Of a stretch of 63,095 nucleotides of DNA, positions 8,265 to 17,795 are shown one piece after another; within the stretch, counting starts at the first letter, position 1, and every line of letters starts with the position of its first letter. A program made the position numbers and the translations under genes. This stretch comes from Marinococcus luteus_A (lineage in GTDB: Bacteria; Bacillota; Bacilli; Bacillales; Marinococcaceae). The notes under the pieces are model-generated. The model searched no databases and was not told where the DNA came from. It was given only the letters and a program-made list of their open reading frames with translations. The DNA lies in NCBI RefSeq assembly GCF_034497705.1, contig NZ_JAXRUV010000012.1, positions 1-63,095 of the forward strand, in the 5' to 3' direction.

Positions 8265-9851
8265 TTAGAATACATTCATTATAATAAACCCTCCAACTCC
8301 TGCTAGCACCCCATAAAGAATGGCCGGGCCAAGCGTTTTGCGGATGACGCTGCCTTCTTTTCCCTCCATGCCGACCACTGCACATGCGGCGACAACGTTG
8401 TGAATGCAAATCATGTTTCCGGCACCGGAGCCTACGAGCTGTGCACCCAGTACGACACTGGCATCTACTCCAGTAGCATTGGCGATACTGTATTGTACAG
8501 GAGAGAATGTAAGAGTAGAAACGGTGGCGCTTCCAGTAATAAATGAGCCAAGCTCCCCGAGAAACGGGGCGACAAGAATCCACATCGGACCGAAAGCGGC
8601 TGCCATACCGGCTGCGATATACTCCGGCATACTGGTAATATCGCTGGTGTTGATTCCGGAATTGCTGAACACATGCACCATTACAAGCGTGGCAAATAAA
8701 GTAATTCCGGTAATTTTGATAGTGGAAAGAGCTTCTTTTGAAGAAGCGGTGAAATTTTTGAATGAACGCCGTTGAATCAGTACTGCAAGCAGTGCAGTAA
8801 TAGTAAGAATGGTTCCGGGAGAATACAGCAGCTCCCAATTGGAAGTTACACCTTCAACCCCTAAAATATTAGTCCAGGAAAGGTCAAGAACCGTAGTCGT
8901 AAACTCCCGCAGCCAGGGAACAATTCTTGTTAAAAGCAGAAGGGCCACGACAATCAGGTAAGGCGACCAGGCGGTAAGAAGACTCATGTCGGATTTTTTA
9001 GTATCGATCTCGAAGTCGTCCTGCAGGGCATCCGTCCAGGTGTCTTTTGGAAGCAGAATCCCTTTTTTAGCGGTGAATGCTGCTGCAGCGAGTCCGGTGA
9101 GCGCTCCTAAAATAGCAACAAACTCCGGCCCGAACAAAAACGCGTATAATAATGCTGACGACGTGTACACAGCTCCGACCATCAAGGTCCATGGAAGCAT
9201 GGGCCAAGCATCTTTCAATCCTCTACCCTTCCCAAAAAACAGGGTGAGTACCACAATTAGAATAAATGGTATAAAGGTGCCGCCAAATAAATCAATTAAT
9301 GTAACTGTAATACCAACTTCCTGAAAAAAGGCAGGGCCCGCTGTGTCAAGCGTGCTGAGGCCGACAATGACGGGCGTACCGACGGCTCCAAAAGCAACGG
9401 CTGAACTGTCTGCTATAAGCGCTGTAGATACTGCAGCAAGCGGCTTAAAGCCCAGAGCAAGCATCAGCGGAGCAGTAATCATCGCTGGGGTGCCGAAGCC
9501 AGCAGCCCCTTCGAGTAGAGAGCCAAACAAAAAAGCTACAATAATCAGCTGCACCCGCATATCCTTTGAAATACTTTGAAACCCCTGGTTAATACGGTCT
9601 ACAGCTCCGTTTCTCCGAAGTGTATTCAACAGTACGAGCGCTCCAAATAAAATAAGCAGAATGGTTAATGTTTTATGAGCACCCTGCAGAATAGAAGAAA
9701 GAATAACCTGGCTCCCCATACCCCAGACGGTAACGGCAAGCAGGAGCACAATAACAGAACTGAGAGTCATTCCTTTAATGGCAGGCATGCGAAGCAGGAC
9801 GAGAAAAATAAATGGAAAAATAACAGCGCTTAGGGCGACGAGCATCAGCAT
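8265..9851 (-). CDS. lctP: L-lactate permease (LctP family)
   Basis: A 528-residue polytopic membrane protein. The family motifs 'FLFGSLLEGAAGFGTPAMITAPLMLALGF' (near residue 110) and 'ADSSAVAFGAVGTPVI' identify the LctP/LldP proton-lactate symporters, slightly shorter than the usual 540-560 residues. The ATG at 9851 has AAAGGAG eight bases upstream. Transcription comes from its own promoter with an overlapping cre site, so carbon catabolite repression by CcpA is likely. No lactate dehydrogenase genes adjoin it. Glycolate or other short hydroxy acids are possible alternative substrates. Confidence 0.9.
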   Translation of the reverse strand: MLMLVALSAVIFPFIFLVLLRMPAIKGMTLSSVIVLLLAVTVWGMGSQVILSSILQGAHKTLTILLILFGALVLLNTLRRNGAVDRINQGFQSISKDMRVQLIIVAFLFGSLLEGAAGFGTPAMITAPLMLALGFKPLAAVSTALIADSSAVAFGAVGTPVIVGLSTLDTAGPAFFQEVGITVTLIDLFGGTFIPFILIVVLTLFFGKGRGLKDAWPMLPWTLMVGAVYTSSALLYAFLFGPEFVAILGALTGLAAAAFTAKKGILLPKDTWTDALQDDFEIDTKKSDMSLLTAWSPYLIVVALLLLTRIVPWLREFTTTVLDLSWTNILGVEGVTSNWELLYSPGTILTITALLAVLIQRRSFKNFTASSKEALSTIKITGITLFATLVMVHVFSNSGINTSDITSMPEYIAAGMAAAFGPMWILVAPFLGELGSFITGSATVSTLTFSPVQYSIANATGVDASVVLGAQLVGSGAGNMICIHNVVAACAVVGMEGKEGSVIRKTLGPAILYGVLAGVGGFIIMNVF

Positions 9852-9928
9852 AGACTTGTCTCCTTTAGGTGGGAAAAGTTAAAATAATTCTCTGCTTTGG
9901 AGATATGGTCATCAGATGTATTAATTTT

Positions 9929-9957
9929 ATATTAAACGCTTTCATCAATGTATGCAA
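9929..9957 (-). promoter_or_regulatory. Lactate permease promoter with cre site
   Basis: On the minus strand, TTGCAT (9952-9957), a 17-base spacer and TAATAT (9929-9934). The sequence TGAAAGCGTTTAAT (9931-9944, minus strand) matches 12 of 14 cre consensus positions and covers the spacer and -10, fitting direct repression by CcpA. Confidence 0.7.
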
Positions 9958-10106
9958 TAGTAGATCCTGACTTAGAGAGGTGTAGAATTTTTTGTCATTT
10001 TTCAGACATAAATCAGACAATATACTGTCACAATGGCGGTTAAAATTGATAAGGCCTGACTGTTCCAAATGCTGAATAATATTCATTTAAAAACAGTGTA
10101 GCGCCT

Positions 10107-10723
10107 ATGAATTCAGGAAACTTTGGACTACCGATCAGCCACCTGGTATTTGCTTCCAACCCGCTTGGGGCATCGACCCAAATTATTGTACTTATGTTTC
10201 AAAACTTTTTAACATTTACATATGGAGTTTTCAATTCTGCAACCACACAGAAAACAGGAATAAAGGAAAATCTGGCCCCGTTATTTAAAATGCCCACGAT
10301 TTATGCCTTAGCGCTTGGTCTTATGTTTTACATATTTAATCTTTCACTGCCAAAAGCGGCAGAGCAGGTGTTAAACCAGATTGCTGAAGGGTTCACGGCC
10401 CTCGCGCTTCTTGTCCTGGGCGCACAGATTGAATATCCGAAGCTGAAACATTTATCCGTGGTTTTCTATTTTACTATCGGTCTTCGTTTAGTGGGGCTCC
10501 GCTTATCGCTTTAGGAATTATTTGGCTGCTGCAGCTTGAAGGAATGCTTGCCCAGGTGTTATTTATTGTAAGCTCGTTTACCATGTCCAGAAACAGCGCC
10601 CTATTTGCGCTCGAATACGATAATTATTCGGAATATGCCGCCCAAAGCGTGCTTATTTCTACAATACTTGGAGGACTGACGGTTTCCATTGTCATCTTTT
10701 TATCACAGGTATGGTTTGGGTAA
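10107..10723 (+). pseudogene. AEC (auxin efflux carrier) family transporter, 5'-truncated and frameshifted
   Basis: Only the C-terminal two-thirds of an AEC-type transporter remains. The reading frame begins at the conserved 'NSGNFGLP' segment, so roughly 100-120 N-terminal residues are missing and an in-frame stop lies just upstream. The frame then breaks: residues up to 'FTIGLRLVG' are in one frame and 'APLIALGIIW...SQVWFG' continues in another. Adding one G to the run at 10493-10496 would join them. AEC proteins carry malate or other organic acids. Truncation plus frameshift argue for a genuine relic rather than only a sequencing slip. Confidence 0.8.
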
Positions 10724-10753
10724 AACGGTAAAGCTGTCATGACCACTAAAAAT

Positions 10754-10795
10754 AGGAATCCTCCGCTCACTGCTGAGCAGGGGATTCCTTTAACT
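10754..10795 (-). terminator. Terminator downstream of selO
   Basis: AGGAATCC (10754-10761) pairs with GGATTCCT (10782-10789), with an inner GCTCA/TGAGC stem. On the minus strand it is followed by ATTTTT. Confidence 0.7.
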
Positions 10796-10808
10796 GCACA
10801 TCGTCTCT

Positions 10809-12284
10809 CTACGTACCGCAGTAAGTTCGGTACGGCACAAGTGTGGGAGCGGGCGGTGCCGTATATTTTTCCTGCTCCCTGGTGTGGGCATAAGGCTCTG
10901 AAAGTACATCCAGAAGCTGATTCATGAGACTGTAATCTCCATTTTTTTCGGCAGCTTCAAGTGCTTCTTCCACATGATGATTCCGCGGAATTACTGCCGG
11001 GTTGTGGTCACGCATCAGCTGGCGGGAAGCTTCTTCAGGTTCGTTTTGTCTACCGAGACGCTCGAGCCATTGTTCCTGCCAGGAGGTAAATCTACTGTCT
11101 GTAAACAGCCCGGATTCGTCCAGCTTGTTAAAGGTGAGGGCCCGGAAGGTATTTGTGTAATCTGCTCCGTGTTCCTGCATAAGGTTGAGCAGATCTGTAA
11201 TAAGTGCTTCGTCTTCCGTTTCTTCCACGAAAAGACCGAGTTTTGCACGCATGCCCTGAAGCCAGTACTCATTAAACTGTTGCGGGAAACGGGAGATTTC
11301 TGCCTGCGCGAGCTCGACGGCTTTTTCCTGGTTTTCGTCAATGAGCGGCACGAGGGCTTCGGCAAACCGGGAAAGGTTCCACTCTGCCATAATCGGCTGT
11401 CGTCCGTAAGCGTAGCGGCCACGCGCATCAATGGAACTGAATACGGTCTTCGGGTCATAGCTGTTCATAAACGCGCATGGACCATAATCGATGGTTTCGC
11501 CGCTGAGTGCCATATTATCACTGTTCATTACACCGTGAATGAAACCGGCAAGCTGCCATTTGGCAATCAAGGAAGCCTGGCGTGTAACAACTTTCCGGAG
11601 CAGCATCAGGTACGGCTTTTCCGTTTCTTTGACTTCTGGATAGTGCCGGTTGATCGTGTAATTGGCCAGGGCCTTTAGATCATTCATCGATCCGCGGTTT
11701 AAAGCATATTCAAACGTGCCAACGCGCAGATGACTGGAGGCCGTGCGTGTTAATACCGCTCCCGTCAGTACACTTTCTCGAAAAACAGGTTCACCGGTTT
11801 TAACAACGGCGAGACTCCGGGTGGTCGGTATGCCAAGAGCATGCATGGCTTCACTGATAATATATTCGCGAAGCATTGGGCCGAGAGCGGCTCGTCCGTC
11901 CCCGCCGCGTGAATAGGGCGTACGGCCGGATCCTTTCAGCTGGATGTCGACTCTGCGGCCATCCGGCGTTATTTGTTCCCCGTGAAGCAGGGCGCGCCCA
12001 TCCCCGAGCATCGTAAAATGACCAAACTGATGACCAGCGTAAGCCTGGGCAAGCGGGAAGCCGTTTTCCGGCGTTTCGCTGCCTGCAAGTACCTGTACGC
12101 CTTTCTCCTCTTTTAATGCCTCACTGTCGAGACCGAGAGAGTCAGCAAGCTGTTCGTTCAGTACAATCAGCTCCGGTTTCTGAGCCGGAGCGGGGATGAT
12201 TTTGGAGAAAAAAGTATGCGGAAGGGAGGCGTAGCTGTGTTCAAGCTGCCAGCCCGCTTGTTGTACAGTATTTTTGTCAGCCAT
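10809..12284 (-). CDS. selO: Protein adenylyltransferase SelO (YdiU family)
   Basis: A 491-residue pseudokinase-fold enzyme. Family signatures are 'AQAYAGHQFGHFTMLGDGRA', 'DIQLKGSGRTPYSRGGDGRA', 'REYIISEAMHALGIPTTRSLA' and 'GVMNSDNMALSGETIDYGPCAFMNSYDP', covering the inverted-ATP binding site and metal ligands. SelO AMPylates Ser/Thr/Tyr of proteins involved in redox homeostasis; bacterial forms usually lack the C-terminal selenocysteine, but here the chain does end in 'TYCGT', which retains a cysteine near the terminus. I chose the ATG at 12284 because AAAGGAG lies just upstream; the longer frame back to 12392 starts in non-conserved sequence. Monocistronic. Confidence 0.92.
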   Translation of the reverse strand: MADKNTVQQAGWQLEHSYASLPHTFFSKIIPAPAQKPELIVLNEQLADSLGLDSEALKEEKGVQVLAGSETPENGFPLAQAYAGHQFGHFTMLGDGRALLHGEQITPDGRRVDIQLKGSGRTPYSRGGDGRAALGPMLREYIISEAMHALGIPTTRSLAVVKTGEPVFRESVLTGAVLTRTASSHLRVGTFEYALNRGSMNDLKALANYTINRHYPEVKETEKPYLMLLRKVVTRQASLIAKWQLAGFIHGVMNSDNMALSGETIDYGPCAFMNSYDPKTVFSSIDARGRYAYGRQPIMAEWNLSRFAEALVPLIDENQEKAVELAQAEISRFPQQFNEYWLQGMRAKLGLFVEETEDEALITDLLNLMQEHGADYTNTFRALTFNKLDESGLFTDSRFTSWQEQWLERLGRQNEPEEASRQLMRDHNPAVIPRNHHVEEALEAAEKNGDYSLMNQLLDVLSEPYAHTREQEKYTAPPAPTLVPYRTYCGT

Positions 12285-12419
12285 AAAGACTCCTTTAAAA
12301 TATATTTTTAAAACGCAGCAAGCTATATCGGACAAATCATTATTTATTGAGTGTACATTTTCATTATACAGGGCTGCGTCCTGGTACTTCAAATCTTAAG
12401 ATGCGAAGTATATACATAT

Positions 12420-12451
12420 AAAAAGCGCTTCCTGCGTTCAGCAGAAAGCGC
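12420..12451 (-). terminator. Terminator of the YqcI/YcgG-like gene
   Basis: On the minus strand, GCGCTTTCTGC pairs with GCAGGAAGCGC (one mismatch) and is followed by TTTTT. Confidence 0.75.
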
Positions 12452-12480
12452 GAATATTTAACTGTCCTGATCAGAAATGG

Positions 12481-13215
12481 TTATACGTCTTTATGATGGA
12501 ACGGACATTTTCCTTCTATCGGCTTAATATCGTCTCCAATGAAAAACTGCTTCCACTCATTGTGCGTCGGATCGCCGAAATGGCTGATGTCCGGGTGGGT
12601 GGGGAGGTTGTCCCATTTTTCCACGCGCGACCGCACCTTCTCTCTCGACATAATGCCGCCTTTTTCTGTGCCTTCGAGACCTTCAAAAATAGCCCGGGGC
12701 TGAAAGCCGAGAATCAAACTATTTCCCAGGTCTCTCGTTTTCCGCTGTTTATAGGCCGGGGCGTTACCGAAAACAAAAACAGGCTCGCCGGCAAAATGGT
12801 AATCCCAAAGAAAATGATCAGGATCCTTTGGCTTGTCTCCCGGCCAGCTGTACCGGTCCTGTTCATGCAGATGCTGCAGAACGTCCCAGAAATAAGAACG
12901 ATAATAATCGACGGACTGTTCGTGTGTTTCCGGCTCGACGAAAAGGAAAAGGCCGTGCCGGGTAAAGGGCGGTTCATTCATTAAATGCAGAAAGCTTTCA
13001 AGCACATCGCCAAGGTGATCCCACTGATCATGAGTAATATAAGAGTAGCGGAGCTCTCCTTTTCGCTGGGCTTTCATGCCAAAAAAACAGGGGAACTCCG
13101 GGTTGGTTACAACACGCTTAAAGGTCTGGTATTCCTCCTGCAGCCAGGAGGGAAGCTCATTGGACGTTTCCATGTCCTCTTTCGTCAGCAGGTAAGGGCT
13201 GTTCGTTTTTAACAT
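12481..13215 (-). CDS. YqcI/YcgG family protein
   Basis: A 244-residue soluble protein resembling the B. subtilis YqcI/YcgG family in length and in the segments 'FPCFFGMKAQRKGELRYSYI', 'YRSYFWDVLQHLHEQD', 'FFGNAPAY'-like 'VFVFGNAPAYKQRKTRDLGNSL' and the C-terminal 'GKCPFHH'. The biochemical role of the family is not established. The conserved arginines, histidine and C-terminal CPF(H) motif suggest a cofactor or metal site. The start at 13215 is set by GAAAGGAG seven bases upstream; an earlier in-frame ATG at 13236 overlaps that box. Monocistronic. Confidence 0.8.
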   Translation of the reverse strand: MLKTNSPYLLTKEDMETSNELPSWLQEEYQTFKRVVTNPEFPCFFGMKAQRKGELRYSYITHDQWDHLGDVLESFLHLMNEPPFTRHGLFLFVEPETHEQSVDYYRSYFWDVLQHLHEQDRYSWPGDKPKDPDHFLWDYHFAGEPVFVFGNAPAYKQRKTRDLGNSLILGFQPRAIFEGLEGTEKGGIMSREKVRSRVEKWDNLPTHPDISHFGDPTHNEWKQFFIGDDIKPIEGKCPFHHKDV

Positions 13216-13261
13216 ACTGCTGCTCCTTTCATTCAAAAAGTCAAGGGCGCCTGCCTAGTTT

Positions 13262-13304
13262 AAAAAAGCCTTCAGCCAGTGCAGCATCATTGCCGGCTGA
13301 AAGC
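13262..13304 (-). terminator. Terminator of the aldo/keto reductase gene
   Basis: On the minus strand, TTCAGCC (13295-13301) and GGCTGAA (13271-13277) form the stem, extended by outer GC pairs, followed by six T. Confidence 0.75.
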
Positions 13305-13318
13305 TTATATAAAAAGGT

Positions 13319-14200
13319 TTAGCTGCTGCTGTTCTCCACGGCATTGGTAAGCGTGTTAAATTCCTCGTCGCTCAGTTTGATGCCGGCTGCAGCAATATTA
13401 TCTTCAAGGTGGCTTACTGTGGACGTTCCGGGAATTGGCAGGATAACGTCAGAGCGCTTCAACAGCCATGCAAGCGCAAGCTGGGCTGGTTTCGCATTGT
13501 GTTCCTCTGCGAGCTGGGCCAGCGGTCCGCCTTCCTGGGCCAGTTCCCCGGTAGCAAGAGGGAACCACGGGATAAAGGCAATATTATTATCAGTACAATA
13601 GTCGAGCATTTCTTCGGATTCACGATTGGCCAGGTTATAGCGGTTTTGCACAGAAGCAATGGAAGTCACCTTTTGCGCTTCTTTAAATTGCTCTGTATTC
13701 ACTTCACTGAGTCCAATGTGACGAATTTTTCCTTCCTCCTGCATTTTTTTGAGCTCGCCTACCTGATCTGCAATCGGCACTTCAGGGTCTACCCGGTGCA
13801 GCTGCATAAGGTCGATGCGTTCAAGACCCAGATCCATCAGGTTCAGCTCCACCTGCTGACGCAGGTATTCCGGACGTCCCACCGGGCGCCAGTCATTCGG
13901 TCCTGCACGGGTGAGGCCGACCTTTGTCGCGACCGTCATGTCATCATTGTAGGGATGAAGAGCTTCTTTAATGAGGCGGTTGGCTGTGAACGGGCCGTAG
14001 GCATCTGCCGTATCAATAAAGTTCACTCCGAGCTCTGATGCCCGACGGAGCACACGGACGGCTTCATCAGGGTTGGATGGTTCCTTCCATACTCCTTCAC
14101 CTGTTAGCTGCATGGCGCCATACCCTAGACGGTTTACCTCTATATCGCCGCCGATCCGGAATGTGCCGGCCTGATCTGCGGTAATGTTTGAATTACTCAT
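13319..14200 (-). CDS. Aldo/keto reductase
   Basis: A 293-residue NADPH-dependent (beta/alpha)8 oxidoreductase. The catalytic tetrad is visible: D64 and Y69 ('FIDTADAYG'), a lysine in 'VATKVGL' and a histidine in 'LMQLHRVDP'. 'IGLSEVNTEQ' and the C-terminal 'ILPIPGTSTVSHLEDN' coenzyme-binding segment are typical. Close to Bacillus general AKRs that reduce aldehydes and methylglyoxal. The ATG at 14200 has GGAGG seven bases upstream. It stands alone. The physiological substrate is not evident. Confidence 0.9.
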   Translation of the reverse strand: MSNSNITADQAGTFRIGGDIEVNRLGYGAMQLTGEGVWKEPSNPDEAVRVLRRASELGVNFIDTADAYGPFTANRLIKEALHPYNDDMTVATKVGLTRAGPNDWRPVGRPEYLRQQVELNLMDLGLERIDLMQLHRVDPEVPIADQVGELKKMQEEGKIRHIGLSEVNTEQFKEAQKVTSIASVQNRYNLANRESEEMLDYCTDNNIAFIPWFPLATGELAQEGGPLAQLAEEHNAKPAQLALAWLLKRSDVILPIPGTSTVSHLEDNIAAAGIKLSDEEFNTLTNAVENSSS

Positions 14201-14441
14201 ATATGAGCCTCCTTCGATGAAAACAAAAGTTTGTACACCTTAATCATCATACCCGCGCCGGGGTCTTTTTAATCAAATGCTTTTCCTCAAAAGAATAATA
14301 GCTGACAGGAAATGCATTTATATTAAAAAAGATGAAAGAAAGGTAGTTTTCGAGCGGGCACGTAAAGGTATAGAACAGAAGACGCATGAAATTATTCTCA
14401 GATCTATTGAGTAATATTCAACAGAGAAGGGCGTGTAATGG

Positions 14442-15530
14442 ATGAATTCTTCATGGATTGAAATTAACGTAAAGGCTGTACGAAACAATATTCATCAAAT
14501 TAAAGACCGGATGCCGGATAAATTTTTTGCAGGCATCGTTAAAAGTAATGCCTACGGCCATGGACTGGTGCCGATGGCCAAGTACATTGAAAACGAAGTT
14601 GATTATTTAGCGGTAGGGGTGGAGGAAGAAGGCGTTGAACTGCGAAACAATGGCATGAAGGCTCCCATATTAATTTTAGGTCCTTATTTCAACGCAGAAA
14701 GTGTAATCGATTACAATCTGACGCCAACCGTTGATACGATTGAAAAGATGAAAAAATTAAATGAAGCGGCAGAGAAAAAAAACGTGGAGGCATATCCCTT
14801 CCATTTGAAAATCAATATTTCTTTAAACCGTTTCGGTCTGGATGAAAAGGATTTAAACTCATTTCTGGAGGTTTACCAGGCATTAAACTCAGTAAAGATG
14901 GAAGGTGTTTACTCTCATTTTGCCGCAAACAGGCATGCAGAAAAGATTATTTCTCAGAGTAACCGCTTAAAGCAGTGCGTAGAAATCATCACGAAAATTT
15001 ACCAGATTCATCCCACTTACGTGCACATGGCTAACAGCGCGATAGCTGTCAAACATCCGGATCTTGGCTTTAATATGATACGTATTGGCAATGCCATGTT
15101 CGGCCAGGCAGCGAGCAGAAATGGTCTGCGTTTTGAAGAAACGTTTGAGCTGAAAACACCTCTTCTTGAAACGAGGGAAATTGAAGCAGGAAGCACAGCG
15201 GGCTATGGGGACACAAAGCCGTTGGATGAACCAATGACTGTCGGACTTATTCCGCTCGGAGAAGCCCACGGCTTTAACTTTGCCCGTGAGAAACAGTCCG
15301 ATACGTTAAAAAAGCTCGCCTTTAACATTCTGCGGGATGTGCGTTCCTACGTCCGTCCCCCGGCGAAAATATTTTGGGGAGAAGACCCGGTTTCGATAGT
15401 AGGTAAGCCGAGTTCGCAGTTTTCACTGGTGGATGTCACAGGGAAATCAGTCAGCGAGGGAGATGCTTTAACGGCAAGAGTTTCAATCATGAATGTGCAG
15501 GAATCCATTGAACGGAAGTATATAGAATAA
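14442..15530 (+). CDS. Divergent alanine racemase family protein (PLP-dependent)
   Basis: A 362-residue fold-type III PLP protein. The lysine that binds PLP is K34 in 'GIVKSNAYGHG', a textbook Alr motif, and the catalytic-tyrosine segment is 'STAGYGDT'. Other conserved parts are altered: 'DTGMGRLG' is replaced by 'NISLNRFGLD', 'PIGYADGY' by 'PLGEAHGFN', and the 'MDQ' of the C-terminal domain by 'SQF'. Canonical Alr enzymes make D-alanine for cell wall; this divergence suggests a different amino-acid substrate or a reduced active site. It has its own strong terminator and no linked wall genes. Confidence 0.8.
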   Translation: MNSSWIEINVKAVRNNIHQIKDRMPDKFFAGIVKSNAYGHGLVPMAKYIENEVDYLAVGVEEEGVELRNNGMKAPILILGPYFNAESVIDYNLTPTVDTIEKMKKLNEAAEKKNVEAYPFHLKINISLNRFGLDEKDLNSFLEVYQALNSVKMEGVYSHFAANRHAEKIISQSNRLKQCVEIITKIYQIHPTYVHMANSAIAVKHPDLGFNMIRIGNAMFGQAASRNGLRFEETFELKTPLLETREIEAGSTAGYGDTKPLDEPMTVGLIPLGEAHGFNFAREKQSDTLKKLAFNILRDVRSYVRPPAKIFWGEDPVSIVGKPSSQFSLVDVTGKSVSEGDALTARVSIMNVQESIERKYIE

Positions 15531-15536
15531 CAGTAA

Positions 15537-15584
15537 AAAACGACCCGCGGCCTCCAATCAAAGGAGACCGCGGGTCGTTTTTTT
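15537..15584. terminator. Bidirectional terminator
   Basis: AAAACGACCCGCGG (15537-15550) and CCGCGGGTCGTTTT (15568-15581) form a perfect 14-bp stem with an inner CTCC/GGAG pairing and a long T run. It serves the racemase and the convergent oxidoreductase gene. Confidence 0.95.
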
Positions 15585-16536
15585 ATGAATTGATAAGCTG
15601 CTCCAGCACAGAAGCATTTTCCGCGAGGCCATCGGAAGGCCAGCTTCTTCCCTCCAGGAGACCGAGGGAAAGCGATTGCATGCCGGTGATGTAATAGTTA
15701 TCTGAGATCGTTTCACTGTAGGATTCCCCGTTTGCCAGTTCAATAGAGACTTTACACGGTTGTTCTGTCGGCACAAACGCCTGGTGGGCCCGAAGTACAC
15801 CTTTCGTTCCAACCACCTCGTAATCGTTTCGGAGCGCCGCATTCATACCGGAGTCGAAATGGGCGAGCCTGCCGTCGGGAAATGTAAGAATTCCTGCTGC
15901 TGCCCAGTCACTGCGTACGTTTTCATGAAATGAATAAAAAGCTTTCGCTTGCTCTGGTTCCCCCATAACTTGACGAATGGCATGAATACAGTAGCAGCCG
16001 ACATCATACAGACTTCCGCCCCCGTCAGCCTGCGAATGAAGCCGGATGTTGCCTTCGGTACGCTGCAGCGGGAAAGTGAACGATGAGCGCATCGTCACCA
16101 CGTCTCCGATCGCATTACCTGCAAGCATTTTTTGTACAAGCTGGTGCTGGGGGTGGAACCGATACATAAACGCTTCCATAAACTGAACACCGTGTTCTTC
16201 GCAGGCGTTTTTTATTTCCTCGGCCTCTGCCTGTGTCAGTGCCGCCGGCTTTTCGCATAATATATGCTTCTGCTTTTCGGCAGCTTTGATGCTCCATTCT
16301 TTGTGCAGATGGTTGGGAAGAGGAATGTAGACTGCATCGATGTCCGGGTCTTCAAGCAGAGCATCGTAGCTTTGATACACGTTCGGAATATTAAAAGCTT
16401 CAGCGAGTTCTCCGGCTTTGCCGCTGCCGCTTGCGATCGCATATGCTTCGGCGTTTTCCGTATGCTGCAGTGCAGGCAGCACCTTTCTTCTGGCGATATC
16501 GGCTGTGCCTAAAATTCCCCATCGAATAGTTTTCAT
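15583..16536 (-). CDS. Gfo/Idh/MocA family oxidoreductase
   Basis: A 317-residue NAD(P)-dependent dehydrogenase. It has an N-terminal Rossmann fold ('RWGILGTADIARR') and the family motif 'HILCEKPAALT' carrying the catalytic-region lysine (EKP). A C-terminal alpha/beta domain follows, with 'DVGCYCIHAIRQVMG'. The family oxidises or reduces sugars, inositols or dihydrodiols. I chose ATG at 16536, seven bases after GGAGG; a TTG directly before it is an alternative. No sugar operon adjoins it, so the substrate is open. Strand context suggests it is monocistronic. Confidence 0.88.
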   Translation of the reverse strand: MKTIRWGILGTADIARRKVLPALQHTENAEAYAIASGSGKAGELAEAFNIPNVYQSYDALLEDPDIDAVYIPLPNHLHKEWSIKAAEKQKHILCEKPAALTQAEAEEIKNACEEHGVQFMEAFMYRFHPQHQLVQKMLAGNAIGDVVTMRSSFTFPLQRTEGNIRLHSQADGGGSLYDVGCYCIHAIRQVMGEPEQAKAFYSFHENVRSDWAAAGILTFPDGRLAHFDSGMNAALRNDYEVVGTKGVLRAHQAFVPTEQPCKVSIELANGESYSETISDNYYITGMQSLSLGLLEGRSWPSDGLAENASVLEQLINS

Positions 16537-16639
16537 CAAAAATCCTCCTAATTAATTACAAAATGCAGTCTCGTGACCACATTGTACACTATTACAACAG
16601 AAGCTGCCTGTCATGCAGCAGAAGCTGGTGTCCGTGCGG

Positions 16640-17560
16640 TTAAAATATTCCCTGCAAAAGAAGAGCCGCTGCCAGGAAAAATCCACACAGGACGGTGCTC
16701 TTAATCGATGCACCCATAAGTGGTTCATAGGATTCGGAAGGGTTGGTATCTTCGAGGGCGGCATATGCCTTTGCGAGCGGCCAGGCAGAGGCGATGGCAA
16801 TCAGCGCATACCAGGGGAGAGATCCGACGAGAATACCTAAGGGGACCGTGAGCATAGCAAGAAGGGTAAAGGCTTTCGAGAGAAGCAGTCCTTTCCTTTC
16901 CCCGAGTACGACAACGAGCGTATTTTTTCCGGAGTCACGGTCAGCACGCCAATGAAGAAAATGATGATTGTAAAGGACCATCGTAGTTAATATGCCTATC
17001 GGCAGAGAGAGGAAAAAGGCCCGAACGTCAAAAAATCCCGTCTGCACGAAATAGCTGCCCATTACGGGAAGCACCCCGAATGAAAGCAAAATAGCGACTT
17101 CCCCGTATCCTTTCCCCCGGTAACCAAACTTAAAAGGAGGAGCTACATAAAAATAAGCAAGCAGTCCGCCGGCGGCAGCTAGTATCAAAAGCGGCCATCC
17201 TTTGGCAATACTTAAAATGAAACCACATAAAAGAGCGATTGCCAGGAAAGCCCATGTAACAAATGCGAATGTTTCTTCAGAGACCCGGCCTCCTGTCAGC
17301 ATGCCGGAATTTGTAGAAACATCGTTTGCCGTATCCTGTGCCTTTGTATCGACACCGTTACGGTAGTCCCACAAATCATTCACCATGTTGGAAAACAGGT
17401 GGGCGCTGAATGCTCCGATCAGTGTAATAATAAACCAAAGCGGCTCAAAGACCCCGTTCCATGCGAAAGCCCCAAGTGCTCCTAACAGGACAGGCATCAG
17501 CATAACGGACAAAAAGCTTGCCCGCGCGGCCTCCAGCCAGAAAGAAATTGTATGTTTCAT
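16640..17560 (-). CDS. UbiA family prenyltransferase (MenA-like)
   Basis: A 306-residue membrane protein with about nine helices and the two Asp-rich Mg-prenyl-diphosphate motifs of UbiA enzymes: 'NDLWDYRNGVD' near residue 60 and 'DRDSGK' near 205, followed by 'TLVVVLGERKG', which is typical of the MenA branch. MenA attaches a prenyl chain to 1,4-dihydroxy-2-naphthoate in menaquinone synthesis. Only this context-free copy is in the window, so it could be MenA or a paralogue. The ATG at 17560 is preferred over 17566 because GAGAGGA then has eight-base spacing. Confidence 0.82.
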   Translation of the reverse strand: MKHTISFWLEAARASFLSVMLMPVLLGALGAFAWNGVFEPLWFIITLIGAFSAHLFSNMVNDLWDYRNGVDTKAQDTANDVSTNSGMLTGGRVSEETFAFVTWAFLAIALLCGFILSIAKGWPLLILAAAGGLLAYFYVAPPFKFGYRGKGYGEVAILLSFGVLPVMGSYFVQTGFFDVRAFFLSLPIGILTTMVLYNHHFLHWRADRDSGKNTLVVVLGERKGLLLSKAFTLLAMLTVPLGILVGSLPWYALIAIASAWPLAKAYAALEDTNPSESYEPLMGASIKSTVLCGFFLAAALLLQGIF

Positions 17561-17795
17561 AAGCATCGTCCTCTCAACGCGAAATAAGCATAAAGAAATG
17601 AAATAAAACTGCTTATGAATTATATCAAAAAGAAAAGCCGAACACCTGATTAGTGTTTTATGTTTAATGTGCTTTCCTAAAGATTTAATTTACTATTTAT
17701 CAAGATGCCCATTAGCACTAGAAGTATTTCGACAGTTTTTATTCTAGAAACAGTTAACTTATATTGAAAACGAATAGATATATAACCCGAAGGTA

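Noticed and set aside
9865..10086. Minus-strand 73-codon frame upstream of the lactate permease gene
   Set aside because: It runs through the lctP promoter and cre site and has no ribosome binding site.
11015..11678. Long frames antisense to selO
   Set aside because: They arise from the GC-rich codon usage of selO; the selO frame has strong family motifs and a good start.
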